In this document: piece after piece, positions 14,758-25,400 of the stretch
How the letters are laid out: each line of letters begins with the position of its first letter
How positions within the stretch are numbered: the first letter of the stretch is position 1
NCBI RefSeq assembly: GCF_000384655.1
Contig: NZ_ARQI01000127.1
Coordinates: forward strand, 1-64,000
Length of the DNA stretch: 64,000 nucleotides
Direction of reading: 5' to 3'
Source: Brachyspira innocens ATCC 29796
GTDB lineage: Bacteria > Spirochaetota > Brachyspiria > Brachyspirales > Brachyspiraceae
Position numbers and translations under genes: made by a program
The notes under the pieces: generated by a model
Seen by the model: the letters and a program-made list of their open reading frames with translations, nothing else
Told to the model about the DNA's origin: nothing
The model's database searches: none

Positions 14758-17103
14758 ATGATTGATGAAGAAGCTATATATAATTATGATGTCTTTATAA
14801 GCTCTAGAAATACAGATTTAGACAGAAAATGGGCTAATTGGCTTATTAAAGAATTTGAAAATTGGAGTGTGCCTAAAGAATTAATAAAAAAAGGTTTTCA
14901 AAAAAGAATAGGAAGGGTATTTAAAGACAGTGAAGAATCCTCAAAAGATATCAATATAAACATAGAAAAAGCATTAATACATTCAAAATATTTAGTGGTA
15001 ATATGTTCAAAGAATAGTAAAAAATCTGAAAGAATAGAAAATGAAATAAAGATATTTAAAGAATTAGGCCGTTCTGAAAGAATAGTTGCTTTATTAATAG
15101 ACGGAGAGCCTTATGAAGCTTTTCCTGATGAATTAACATTTATAGAAGAAAACGGTACAATAAAAAAAATAGAACCGCTTGCTGCTGATGTAAGAAATAA
15201 AACGGATCAAAAAGAAAAAGAAACTAAAAAAATAGCATTATTAAAAATATTATCATGTATATTGGCCTGTAATTTTGATGATTTAAGACAAAGAGAAAAA
15301 ATAAGAGAAAAGAGAAAATTTAGAAATAAATTTATAATATTATCATGTTTTTTTGCGGCATTATCGTTAGCTGTTATTTTGATATGGGATTATAATAGAT
15401 TAAAAATTACTTACTATAATAATTTTGTATATCAATACGGACTTCCTAAAGGCATAGGAAAATTAAAAAAGTCTATGTATTTAAAAAGAGCTGTTACATA
15501 TATATTTGAAGAGCAAAGGCGTGTTTTAAAGCAGGTAAGGAGAGTTAATAGTTTTGGAAGATTAAGAGATGATGAAAATAATTTTAATATAAGTGTATGG
15601 ATTCCAGAAACTGATGTGTCTGGAAATGTAAAAAGAATAATATGCAAAGATCATAATAATAAAATAGTAATGATTAGAGAATACAGCTCTGATTTAAAAA
15701 TAATAGAGTTTCAAAATGAATTTAATCTTCCATTTGTATCTGACGAAAGTTCTATAGTAAGATATGAGGTAGAATATAATGATAAAGGATATATTACAAA
15801 TGAATTTTTTTATAGGGATTCTTGGAACACATTTGTATCAGATATAGACGGCTTTTACGGAAAAAGATATGAAGTTGATAATAATGGTATGATAATAACA
15901 GAATATGGTATTAATATGGAAGGAGAAACCATCATAAATAGAAACGGTGTATTTAAAATAAAATTCTACTATAACAGACTATACAGTATTATAAAAGAAG
16001 AATTCTTGGATAGTGAAAATAATTTGTTTTATAATATGCATGATGATTACGGATATTCATATATAGAAAAAGAATATGATAAATACGGCAATTTAATAAA
16101 AAAATCATTTTTTGACAATAATCATAATAGGATAATACCTTTAAATAATTTTTATTCTTCTGTATATTATGAATTAGACAGTTTCGGAAATATATCTTGT
16201 GCAAATTATTTGGATTCTAAAGATGAATATATACATTTCTCATACTCAAAATGTTATTTCAAATATGATGAATTAGGCAATAATATATATACATATTTTC
16301 AGAATATGAGCAATCAAAATGCTTATAATACAAATGGTTATTCTATATGTTCTATAAAATATGATAATAATGATAATATAATAGAAAAAACATATTATGA
16401 TGCCAATACAAATATTTCTTTTATAAAAGACGGGTATTCTATAAAAAGAATAGAATATGATAATAATTTTAATAAAAGCTCTGTTTCATACTACGGAAAC
16501 TATACAAATAAGATTTTAAATAATTATAATTATCATAAAAAATTAGTAATGTATAATGATCATAATAGGATTACTAATATTTCATATTATGATATTAGCG
16601 ATAATAAAATAAATGCCTATGTATATAGCCATGAATATTTAGGCTATGAAAGTTATGCTTCTCATTTAATAGAATATGATAAAAAAGGCAACATTATAGA
16701 AAATGCCTATTTAGATGAAAACGGAAATTATAAAAATATATCATCAGGATATGCAATATGCAGATACAGTTATAATGATATAGGACTGCCTGTAGAAGAA
16801 ACTTATTATGACAGTAATGAAAATAAAACATTATATAATAACACAAAAAAATGCTTTTACGGATTTCATAAACTTACACGTGAATATGATAATAATGGTA
16901 ATGTTATAAAAATTTTATTTTATGATGCAGATAATAATTTATGTATGGCAGATGTAAAATATAAATATTCAGCTTTTGACAAAGTAAAATGTGCTGGAAT
17001 TATGTATGAATATGATAACTCTAAAATAACTAAAATTATATATTTGGGAACTAATCAAAAAGCAATAGATGTTACTAAAGGTATATCTATAATAAAATTT
17101 TAA
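14758..17103 (+). CDS. TIR-domain / transmembrane / YD-like-repeat protein (paralog A)
   Basis: The 781-residue protein has an N-terminal TIR domain (about 1-165: YDVFISSRNTDLDRKWANWL, RIGRVFKDSEESS, LVVICSKNSKK). One transmembrane helix follows at about 190-212 (FIILSCFFAALSLAVILIW), then a conserved segment VYQYGLPKGIGKLKK. From about residue 330 it is made of 30-35-residue repeats such as EYDKYGNLIKKSFFDNN and KYDNNDNIIEKTYYDAN, resembling RHS/YD repeats. Where its paralogs have W-V-x-x-E, it reads R-I-E-N-E, so the glutamate is kept but the tryptophan is lost. It stands alone on the plus strand, away from the minus-strand cluster. The TIR domain should be cytoplasmic and the repeats extracytoplasmic; enzymatic activity is uncertain. 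Confidence 0.9.
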   Translation: MIDEEAIYNYDVFISSRNTDLDRKWANWLIKEFENWSVPKELIKKGFQKRIGRVFKDSEESSKDININIEKALIHSKYLVVICSKNSKKSERIENEIKIFKELGRSERIVALLIDGEPYEAFPDELTFIEENGTIKKIEPLAADVRNKTDQKEKETKKIALLKILSCILACNFDDLRQREKIREKRKFRNKFIILSCFFAALSLAVILIWDYNRLKITYYNNFVYQYGLPKGIGKLKKSMYLKRAVTYIFEEQRRVLKQVRRVNSFGRLRDDENNFNISVWIPETDVSGNVKRIICKDHNNKIVMIREYSSDLKIIEFQNEFNLPFVSDESSIVRYEVEYNDKGYITNEFFYRDSWNTFVSDIDGFYGKRYEVDNNGMIITEYGINMEGETIINRNGVFKIKFYYNRLYSIIKEEFLDSENNLFYNMHDDYGYSYIEKEYDKYGNLIKKSFFDNNHNRIIPLNNFYSSVYYELDSFGNISCANYLDSKDEYIHFSYSKCYFKYDELGNNIYTYFQNMSNQNAYNTNGYSICSIKYDNNDNIIEKTYYDANTNISFIKDGYSIKRIEYDNNFNKSSVSYYGNYTNKILNNYNYHKKLVMYNDHNRITNISYYDISDNKINAYVYSHEYLGYESYASHLIEYDKKGNIIENAYLDENGNYKNISSGYAICRYSYNDIGLPVEETYYDSNENKTLYNNTKKCFYGFHKLTREYDNNGNVIKILFYDADNNLCMADVKYKYSAFDKVKCAGIMYEYDNSKITKIIYLGTNQKAIDVTKGISIIKF

Positions 17104-17601
17104 GATGCGGAAATAAAAAAATAATATATAAAAATATAAAATGTAATAGCTTTTAAAAATAAGACTGTTTTTTATAAAAATCATTTTTATTAACCTTAAT
17201 TTCATTATGATATTTTTTGAAATTTAATATACAGAATTATATAGAAATATGATAATAGTAACATAATAATTAAACGAGTTTCTATGATATTAAATAATAA
17301 TCTCACTGAAATCAGATTTGTATATGCCAAAATGACTATTGATTATTACTATACTGGAAAATCATATACAAATTACTACAACAAAAATAATGCCATAATA
17401 AAACAATTATAAATAAAAATTATGAATATTTGAGATTTTGTATAATAATTTATTTAATCATAAAATTACATAAATAAAATATTTTACTTGAAGTTTTATA
17501 AAAATATGTTAATTAATATATAAAGATATTTAATTAAATACACTATAATACTATTTAATATATTTAATTAAATATAGTTTTTGACAAAGGTATTATATAA
17601 T
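17104..17601. other. Gene-poor stretch with a 42-codon frame and an inverted repeat
   Basis: About 500 AT-rich bases separate the TIR gene from the GAF gene. A small plus-strand frame (17284-17412, 42 codons, starting MILNNNLTEIRFVYAK) has no ribosome binding site. It contains an 11-base inverted repeat, ATTTGTATATG (17314-17324) against CATATACAAAT (17372-17382). I see no conserved domain and do not call a gene. It may be a relic or a structured RNA. Confidence 0.35.
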
Positions 17602-18357
17602 ATGGATAGTTTGGATCTGGATTCACTTATAAAGCAGATAGATCTTGCACTTTTAATTACAGCTTCACAGCAGGAAGAGGATTGTTTTAATATAATCATA
17701 GATACTGCTGTATCAATAACAGATGCTGAGGCTGGACATTTGCTTTTATTAGATGATGATATGGAGTATTTGGTATTAAAAGCATATAAGACAATAAACA
17801 ATGAAAAGGTTGAAGATTTTAAAGTACATATAGGCAGAGGTATTACAGGAAATGTATTTATGTCTGGACAGGCTTTAAACATTGCCGATGTATCAGAAAA
17901 CAGAGAGATGTATAAATCTGTAAGTGCTGCTTTGCATGATACAGAAAACACTATAAAAATAGAAATAGATGATATAGCAATAGTACCTATAAAAATAAAA
18001 AATGAAGTTATAGGAGTTTTGGAAGTTATAAATAAAAAGGATAATTCTCATTTTTCGCAGCAGGACATGAATCATTTATATTCATTTGCAAAAATAGCCT
18101 CTATTGTTATTGAAGATAATTATACTGATAGAAATATAAGGGAAATATTAGCTTCATCACTTAAAGATGTTTCTCAAAAAGAAAAAGTTATTAAACAGCT
18201 TGATGAGTATACTAAAAACCCAATATTAAAAGAGGCACTAGAAATTTCAAATCTTTTAAATAAAATAGGAAATATCAATGAAAGAGAATTAGCTTTCTGC
18301 AAACAATTTTTAAATAATTATTTAGTTCATTTGGAAAAAATGATCTTAAGGAAATAA
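17602..18357 (+). CDS. GAF-domain protein
   Basis: The product of about 251 residues has one GAF domain (roughly residues 10-165). The segments AGHLLLLDDDMEYLVLKAY, GRGITGNVFMSGQALNIAD and VPIKIKNEVIGVLEVINKKD are typical of ligand-binding GAF sensors. A helical, acidic C-terminal part follows, and no output domain (kinase, GGDEF or HTH) is seen. I chose ATG 17602, with AAAGG about 11 bases upstream; an in-frame TTG at 17581 has no ribosome binding site. The subtilase gene starts three bases after its stop, so the two are translationally coupled and the GAF protein probably senses or regulates for the protease. Ligand unknown. Confidence 0.82.
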   Translation: MDSLDLDSLIKQIDLALLITASQQEEDCFNIIIDTAVSITDAEAGHLLLLDDDMEYLVLKAYKTINNEKVEDFKVHIGRGITGNVFMSGQALNIADVSENREMYKSVSAALHDTENTIKIEIDDIAIVPIKIKNEVIGVLEVINKKDNSHFSQQDMNHLYSFAKIASIVIEDNYTDRNIREILASSLKDVSQKEKVIKQLDEYTKNPILKEALEISNLLNKIGNINERELAFCKQFLNNYLVHLEKMILRK

Positions 18358-18360
18358 ATT

Positions 18361-19119
18361 ATGAAGTCTGAAATATTCCATATAGATAAAGATGACATAT
18401 TAAAAGGTTTAAGCGGAAAGGGAGTAAAAATAGGAATTATAGACAGCGGTATAGAAGCCTCTCATGATGCATTTAAAGATAATAACCCAATAAAAGGCGG
18501 GGTTGTAGTAGAATACGAAAATGATGAAGCTGTTATTAAAGATTATAAAGGATATGATCAGTACGGACATGGAACTGCATGTGCTGGAATAATACATTCT
18601 ATAGCTAAAGATGCAGAACTCTACAGCATACAGGTATTGGGAAATAGATTGTATGGAAAAGTAGATGTATTTTTAAAAGGTTTAGAGTGGGCTATAGAAA
18701 ATAAAATGGATATTATAAATTTGAGTTTAGGAACTACAAATCAGACATACAGCAGCAATTTTTATAATTTATTAGACAAGGCATATTATGAAAACATAAC
18801 TTTAGTTGCCGCTGATAATAATGAACCTATACCCAGCATACCGTCAATATTTTCTTCAGTGATATCTGTTGAAGCTATAGCAAGCGATGATAAATATGAG
18901 TTTTATTTCAGAGACAGTAACTGCATAGAGTTTTTGGCAAGAGGTTTATATGTAAAAGTACCTTGGGTTAACAATTCATATATGACAATGCTTGGAAATA
19001 GTTTTGCTGCTCCGCATATATCAGGGATAGTTGCTCTTCTCAAAGAAAAAAATAAAAATCTCTCCCCATTTGAAATAAAGAGTATATTAAAAAATATAAG
19101 CAGTAATGACAGCAGATAA
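18361..19119 (+). CDS. Small cytoplasmic S8-family (subtilisin-like) peptidase
   Basis: At 252 residues this is a minimal subtilase without signal peptide or propeptide. The catalytic triad is complete: Asp in IGIIDSGIEASHD, His in YGHGTACAGI and Ser in GNSFAAPHISG. The oxyanion Asn is probably in VAADNNEP. Compact subtilases of this kind often process small peptides or act in regulated proteolysis. It is coupled to the upstream GAF gene with a three-base gap. No precursor peptide or modifying enzyme is visible nearby, so its substrate is unknown. tsaD follows after 75 bases with its own ribosome binding site. Confidence 0.88.
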   Translation: MKSEIFHIDKDDILKGLSGKGVKIGIIDSGIEASHDAFKDNNPIKGGVVVEYENDEAVIKDYKGYDQYGHGTACAGIIHSIAKDAELYSIQVLGNRLYGKVDVFLKGLEWAIENKMDIINLSLGTTNQTYSSNFYNLLDKAYYENITLVAADNNEPIPSIPSIFSSVISVEAIASDDKYEFYFRDSNCIEFLARGLYVKVPWVNNSYMTMLGNSFAAPHISGIVALLKEKNKNLSPFEIKSILKNISSNDSR

Positions 19120-19194
19120 CTTTTACATCAATAAAAAACTATTTGCAAATATAAATATATATATTATAATCACTAAAAATATATTGGAGAACAT

Positions 19195-20217
19195 ATGAAA
19201 ATATTAGGTATAGATACTTCCTGTGATGATACTTCTGTGGCAATAGTTGAAGATGGAAATAAAGTTTTATCATCAGTGTTAAGCTCATCAATAGACGCTC
19301 ATAAAGATTTTCAAGGAGTAGTTCCAGAAATTGCTGCAAGAAAACATTTGGAAGCTATACTTTATGTAATAGATAAAGCTATAAAAGATGCTGATACATC
19401 ATTAGATGAAATAGATTTATTTGCTGTTACAAACAGACCGGGGCTTTTAGGCTCTCTTCTTGTGGGAGTAGGAAGTGCAAAGGCATTGGCTTTTTCATTA
19501 AATAAACCATTACTAGCATTAGACCATATAGCAGCACATATTTACTCACCTCATCTTACAAATAATATAGAGTTTCCATATATAGCATTGGTTGTATCTG
19601 GAGGGCATACTATAATAACAGAAGTTCATGACTACGGGGAATATAAAGTTGTAGGCACCACATTAGATGATGCTGTAGGTGAAGCTTTTGATAAAGTAGC
19701 TAAGTTTTTAAATCTAGGATACCCGGGCGGCCCTATAATAGACAGACTTGCGAAAGAAGGAAATAAAGAAGCCATAAAATACCCTGTTATTTTACTTAAT
19801 GGCATAGATGAATATAATTTCTCATACAGCGGACTTAAAACAGCTTGCGTATACTCTACTAAAAAATATTTAAAAGAAGGATACGAAGCCACAAATGAAA
19901 ATATAGCTGCAGCCTTTCAAATAAGTGCCATAGAGCCTTTATATATAAAAACTCTTAAATACTCACAAAAAATCGGTATAAAAAGAGTTACATTATCTGG
20001 AGGGGTTGCCTGCAATAGTTATCTTCGTGAGAGATTTGGAAACTCAAAAGATTTCGAGTGCTATCTTCCAGCTTTAAAATATACTACTGACAATGCCGCT
20101 ATGGTAGCAGGACTTGCATATTATATGAAAGATAAAGAAAGTTTTGCTGATTATAGTTTGGACTGCTCTTCTAGAGTACTTAATAAAAAGTATAATAAAA
20201 ACAAGAGTATTAAATAA
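19195..20217 (+). CDS. tsaD: tRNA N6-adenosine threonylcarbamoyltransferase TsaD
   Basis: The 340-residue enzyme transfers the threonylcarbamoyl group to A37 of ANN-decoding tRNAs, an essential modification made with TsaB, TsaC and TsaE. Diagnostic motifs are ILGIDTSCDDTSVA at the N-terminus, the metal-binding histidines in LDHIAAHIYSPH, LVVSGGHTII, GEAFDKVAKFLNLGYPGGP and the ATPase motif VTLSGGVACNSYLRE. Length is normal. GGAG lies seven bases before the ATG. The gene is followed by a GC-rich hairpin block rather than a partner gene. Confidence 0.97.
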   Translation: MKILGIDTSCDDTSVAIVEDGNKVLSSVLSSSIDAHKDFQGVVPEIAARKHLEAILYVIDKAIKDADTSLDEIDLFAVTNRPGLLGSLLVGVGSAKALAFSLNKPLLALDHIAAHIYSPHLTNNIEFPYIALVVSGGHTIITEVHDYGEYKVVGTTLDDAVGEAFDKVAKFLNLGYPGGPIIDRLAKEGNKEAIKYPVILLNGIDEYNFSYSGLKTACVYSTKKYLKEGYEATNENIAAAFQISAIEPLYIKTLKYSQKIGIKRVTLSGGVACNSYLRERFGNSKDFECYLPALKYTTDNAAMVAGLAYYMKDKESFADYSLDCSSRVLNKKYNKNKSIK

Positions 20218-20354
20218 ATATTTATTATAGTATTTTTTGAATTTATAATTAAGACTTTATCATTATCATAAATACATTAATTTTTGTATCTGTTATAATG
20301 TAAAGCCTTAAATGTTATATACTGAAAATTTTTAAGTTTGTCAATTTTTTTATT

Positions 20355-20567
20355 GTTCTTTTTCCCGCCTTCGCTCTGCGGGCTTCACCAAAAGAACCAA
20401 AAAGTGAAAGTATAAAAATAATACTAAATAGTACTAATTCATGTTTTACATGTAGAATAAATTACTAAATTCAGACTGAAATGTAGCCTTTTTGCTTCTT
20501 TGTGGCAATACCACAGGCACTTCCTACGGTCGCAAAAGAAGTGGGGGTTCGGGGGCTATTCCCCGAA
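20355..20567. repeat. GC-rich block of three hairpins between convergent genes
   Basis: This 400-base gap contains a block far richer in G+C than its surroundings. Hairpin 1 has arms GTTCTTTT/AAAAGAAC (20355-20362 and 20390-20397) with an inner CCCGC/GCGGG. Hairpin 2 has CTTCTTT/AAAGAAG with an inner GTGG/CCAC. Hairpin 3 has TTCGGGG/CCCCGAA (20548-20554 and 20561-20567). No gene is visible. It is probably a dispersed intergenic repeat and may also terminate tsaD and the convergent lipoprotein gene. Confidence 0.7.
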
Positions 20568-20639
20568 AATAATAAAAACATAAAAACTAATTTTTACAAA
20601 TTATAATTGTTTAGGTATATACTATTTGTTCATGTTTAT

Positions 20640-22115
20640 TTATTTTTCAATAAGCCACTCATCGCCATATTTTTTAACCTCTAAAATTACAGACTCTCCT
20701 GCATCGCTCCTTATGCATAGAGAATCTCCATCATAATTTACTATATCTTTAAGCGTCATTTCATTAGTTATAATATTAAGATAATAATCAATCTCCTGTG
20801 TAGCTAAAAACCAGTCTGCTTCCATACCCTCAACAGCTCCATCATTTTGTTTATTTTCTTCCAAATAATTTTTTATTTCTTCAAAACGATTTTCTAAATT
20901 TTTAATATAATTGTCAGAAAAATATCCAGAGTTCTCAAATTTGGATATATAGAGATAAACATTCTCCATATTAATCTCATAATATCCGCCGCCCTCAAAA
21001 TCAAAATCTACAATTTTATTAAAAATATCATTTAATTCACTGTAATTTTCAGCATACCATCTGCAAGCATTATAATACGCCTTTTCTTTAGTGCTTTTAT
21101 CATTAGCATTTATTATTTCAGGAGCTTTTTTATATATACCAGTAAATCCATAGCTTCCGTTAGGCTCTGTTACTATAATAGTATCAGCACTTATAGGCTG
21201 AATAGATATAATATAACCTCCATCAGCACCTACAGTCTCTTCATAATCTAAAGTCTGAGAACCTATACCGCAATAAGGTTCAACATACTGATTTTCTTGT
21301 AATACCATTTTATTTGTATCTGTACTTTGAATATTAGTTACTGTCTGTCCGTTTTCGTCTGTAGTTATATTAATAGCGTATAAATAGAATGTCCCGTCAT
21401 CATTTTTCTTTAATTCTATAGAAGAATTATTATTTGAATATACCCCATCAAAATTATAAGTATTAATATCGCCTACTTCTTCTGGTCTGTAATCTGATTC
21501 TGATATTAATATACCTTCCATTCTTTCATTATATTTCTGAAAAGTTACATCTGCTTTATTCTCATAAGGGAAATTATCAAAGTTAGGATTTTCTTTTACT
21601 TCTCTGTAATAGTAATTAGAATAATAATTTTCTTTTTCCCATTTAGTAATTATAGTTTCATTAGGGTCGCTTTCATAACCTTGATAATTATCTTCATAAA
21701 GAATTCCGTTTTTTACAGAAAATCCTTTATAATTTGTAGCAATATTACTTGGTCCTTTTTCGTACTTATCTTGTATATTATAAAGTTCATAATAATAGGC
21801 ATTAGTTGAGTCTTTTGAAGATTCAAAGATATAATTTTTATCTTCTCTATAACTTCCATGCTCAAATACATACTCTATATCACCATTATCTTTGAAAGTG
21901 TATTTAGCACTGCCGCTTATAATTATTTTATTTTTTACCTTATCCAAAAATGCAGAATCTTCCTGTGATAATATTTTTGTTGCTGGTATAGTTTCATTTG
22001 ACTGTACTGCTTCATTTGTATTAACAGTATTTGTATTAGTTTGATTATCAGTTTTATTACCGCATTGAATTATAATTAAAGACATTATTGTAATGAGTAA
22101 AAATATTTTCTTCAT
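20640..22115 (-). CDS. Putative lipoprotein of unknown function
   Basis: The 491-residue product starts with a signal peptide and lipobox (LIIIQCGNK, Cys at residue 19), followed by an Asn/Thr-rich linker to about residue 40. The mature protein is rich in Tyr, Asn and acidic residues, with segments such as AKYTFKDNGDIEYVFEHGSY and NFDGVYSNNNSSIELKKNDD. The latter suggests a beta-rich middle domain, and the C-terminal third is helical. I recognise no catalytic motif. It should be anchored to a membrane. The gene has a ribosome binding site and stands alone, convergent with tsaD. Confidence 0.8.
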   Translation of the reverse strand: MKKIFLLITIMSLIIIQCGNKTDNQTNTNTVNTNEAVQSNETIPATKILSQEDSAFLDKVKNKIIISGSAKYTFKDNGDIEYVFEHGSYREDKNYIFESSKDSTNAYYYELYNIQDKYEKGPSNIATNYKGFSVKNGILYEDNYQGYESDPNETIITKWEKENYYSNYYYREVKENPNFDNFPYENKADVTFQKYNERMEGILISESDYRPEEVGDINTYNFDGVYSNNNSSIELKKNDDGTFYLYAINITTDENGQTVTNIQSTDTNKMVLQENQYVEPYCGIGSQTLDYEETVGADGGYIISIQPISADTIIVTEPNGSYGFTGIYKKAPEIINANDKSTKEKAYYNACRWYAENYSELNDIFNKIVDFDFEGGGYYEINMENVYLYISKFENSGYFSDNYIKNLENRFEEIKNYLEENKQNDGAVEGMEADWFLATQEIDYYLNIITNEMTLKDIVNYDGDSLCIRSDAGESVILEVKKYGDEWLIEK

Positions 22116-22498
22116 AGTTTTTCCTTAAATCATATTATAAAAACAAGTATACTATGTAGATGTATTTATTTCAATATATACATAAACAACTATATGTTTA
22201 AATGCCATAGATATTCTTTTTAGTTTTAAAAAATAGGTATTCTTTCTGAATGTACACAGGCATTAGAGTATATGTTATTTTTTATAAAGAATCATATTAA
22301 AAGAGTTGATAACCATCATAAAAATTGCTGTATTGAAATCTTTATATTGGCAGAGGCTCGTATATATAACCAAGACTAAAAATAATTTTATGATTTTTGT
22401 AATAATGAACTAACTTTATAAAAATAAATCAAAAATTAAATATAGTATTATTTTATCATATACAATTTTTTATCTATATTATAATATGGAATGAAATA
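22116..22498. other. Gene-free AT-rich gap
   Basis: About 380 bases lie between the start of the lipoprotein gene and the end of the TIR paralog B gene. The lipoprotein gene does not point into it, so the gap must hold any terminator of the TIR cluster and the promoter of the lipoprotein gene. I see short AT-rich inverted repeats but no convincing terminator and no open frame. Confidence 0.4.
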
Positions 22499-25400
22499 CT
22501 ATTTATAAGGATATATTTGATTTCCTTTATCATCGTAATAGTTTGTAGTAGTATTTCCGTATTCATCATAATATATTCTTATGCTGGAATATCCTAAATT
22601 AATCATAGTAGGTTTTCTGTTTGTACCATAATAGAATGCCGCTGTATTTTTATTATCTTCATCATATTCTAAATGCAGTACTGAATAGTTTAATTTTTTT
22701 GAAAGTACAAGATCATTATTTGTACCATGAAGTTCCTGTGTTACCCAATTTACATTTTCATCATAAGTATTTGTCATAATAAAATATCCTTTGCTTCCGA
22801 TAATTGGTTCTTCATTAATACCATAATTTTCAATGGAGCATATATAGTATTTATCATTAAATCTTACTATCTGTTTAAAATAATTTTCATAATTAAGTAT
22901 AGGTTCATTATTTGTACCGAAAGTTTTTGTAACTCTGGTTCTTGTTCCCTCTTTTAGATAGTATGTAATTACATATGCTTTTTTCTGGAAATTGATAGTA
23001 AGTCTATTATTGGTGTTGCAGAAGATATATACTTCATTATTATAATTAGAGCCTTCATATTTTGTATGATAATTCATCTCATCTAATATTATAGGGTTTA
23101 GGTATTTATCGTAATATGAAGTTTTTGTTATGCTTAAATTGCTGATAGTATTATACTTTATAAAATTTGTAACATCAGTGTAATTTAAATAATCATATTT
23201 TACAGTTCCCAAATTATGATATGCATTTATCGGTTCTCCGTTAATTCCGTAATATGATTCTTTAATGAGAATAGAATTTGAATATTCATATTTTATTTTG
23301 GCAGTATTAATATAAATAATTTCCCACATATTATATGTAGCTATATGAGAGCCGTCTATTTTTGATATTATAGGTTTTCCATCTGTGCCGTAAAAAGATT
23401 TTTCTATTATATTGCCTTTAGAATCATATTCATATTTTATTTTCTGCATTCCAGATTGGTATTTATTTGTATTAAAAAATCATATGTATCAGTTATAAGA
23501 ATAGGTTCTTCATTTGTTCCGTAGAAACTTTCATCTATTTTGAGACCTTTATCATTATAGTTTATTTTTCTTACAGCATAATTTTTAGAGTTTAATATAA
23601 GGTTATTGAAATCATCATAATATCTTTCTTCTATAACATTTCCTATTCTGTCATATTTTATTCTCGTATCTGCAAATTTAGAATTAAAGCCATAAAACCC
23701 AAGTACCAATTTATTGCTTGGACCATAATATTTTTTATTTGTAATTTGATTGTATTTGTCATATTTATATTCTGCTAAATGATAATATTCCTCCTGAATA
23801 GTAGGCTTACCATTTGCATCATAATAACTTTCTTCTATTAGATTATAGTTTTTCATCGTATTTTCTTTTATATATAGAGTAATTACTATCACATATTATT
23901 AAATTATCATCTTTATCATAATAGCTTTCTTCTATTAAGTTATCATTATCATCATATTTTCTTCTGTATTTATGGTATATTTCGCCTGTAATATATTTGT
24001 TTGTATTGACATCATAGAATGCACCTTCTATAATATTTCCATTATTATCGTATTTCATTGTATGTATGCAGTATGTGATAAAATTATCAATTATATAGGG
24101 AATCAAAAACAATTTTCCATTTTCATCATAGCTTATTATATTTGTAATATTTCCTTTGCTGTCTGGATTATAAACTATAGAAGCACTTCCAAAATAGTTG
24201 GATAATATGCTTTGTTTATTTTCATTGAAGAAAGATTTTTTTATCAAATTACCATTTTTATCATATTCTTTTTCTATATAAGAGTACCCGTAATTATCTC
24301 CTATATATATTAAGTTATTATTATAATCCAAAAACTCTTCTTTTATTATATTGTATTTACTGTCATAACTTATCTGTAATTTAAATATTCCGTATCTGTT
24401 TTCTTCTATATTTCCGTCTGAGTTTATACCATATTCAGCAGTAACAGCTCCATTATTATCGACTTCATATATTTTTCCGTAGAATCCGTCCTTATTTGCA
24501 ATAGGAGTATTCCATAAATCTCTGTAATAAAGTTCATTAGTTACATATCCGTTTTTATTGTATTCTACTTCATATCTTATTATCTCATTGCCTGATGCAA
24601 TAAAAGGCAGATTAAATTCATTTTTAAACTCTATTATTTTTAAATTAGAACTATACTCTCTAATCATAACTATTCTATTATTATGATCCTTGCATATTAC
24701 TCTTTTTGCTTCTCCGTTTATATCTATATTTGGTATCCATATACTTATATTAAAGTTTTCTATATCATCTCTCAATCTTCCATAACTATTAACTCTTTTT
24801 ACTTGTTTTAATATACCTCTTTTGCTTTCAAATACATAGCTTACATTACGATGCAAATATTGTTTTTTTGTTAATTTTCCAATACCTTTTGGAATGCCGT
24901 ACTGATATACAAAAGTATTATAGTATTCAATTTTTGTTCTGTTATAATCCCATATAAAAAATGATGCAGAAGATAAAATTATAAATAATGATAATAAAGC
25001 AAGTATAATATTTCTGACTCTCTTTTTATATCTCGATTTTTCTATATTCATCAAATAATCAAAACTGCATGACAAAATACAAGATAATATTTTTATTAAT
25101 GCTGTTTGTTTAATTTCTTTATCTTTTTGAAATTTATTATTTCTCACATCAGCATAAAACGGCTCTGTTTCTTTTATAATTCCGTTTTCTTCTATAAAAG
25201 TTAATTCCTTATTAAATGATTTGTTAGGCTCACCATCTATAAGAAGAACTATTATTCTGTCAAATCTTCCAAGTTCTTTAAATATTTTTATTTCACGCTC
25301 TACCCAAACCGACTGTGCTGTATCTTTGGAACATATAACAACTAGATATTTAGAATGTATTAATGCTTTTTCTATACTTTTACTTAGATTAGAGCTTGTA

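Noticed and set aside
17284-17412. Small 42-codon gene
   Set aside because: No ribosome binding site and no recognisable domain. The inverted repeat inside suggests a structural or relic sequence.
20540-20567. Sequence GGGGGTTCGGGGGC resembling a tRNA T-arm
   Set aside because: No acceptor, D or anticodon arms can be built around it, and it forms its own hairpin with the downstream CCCCGAA.
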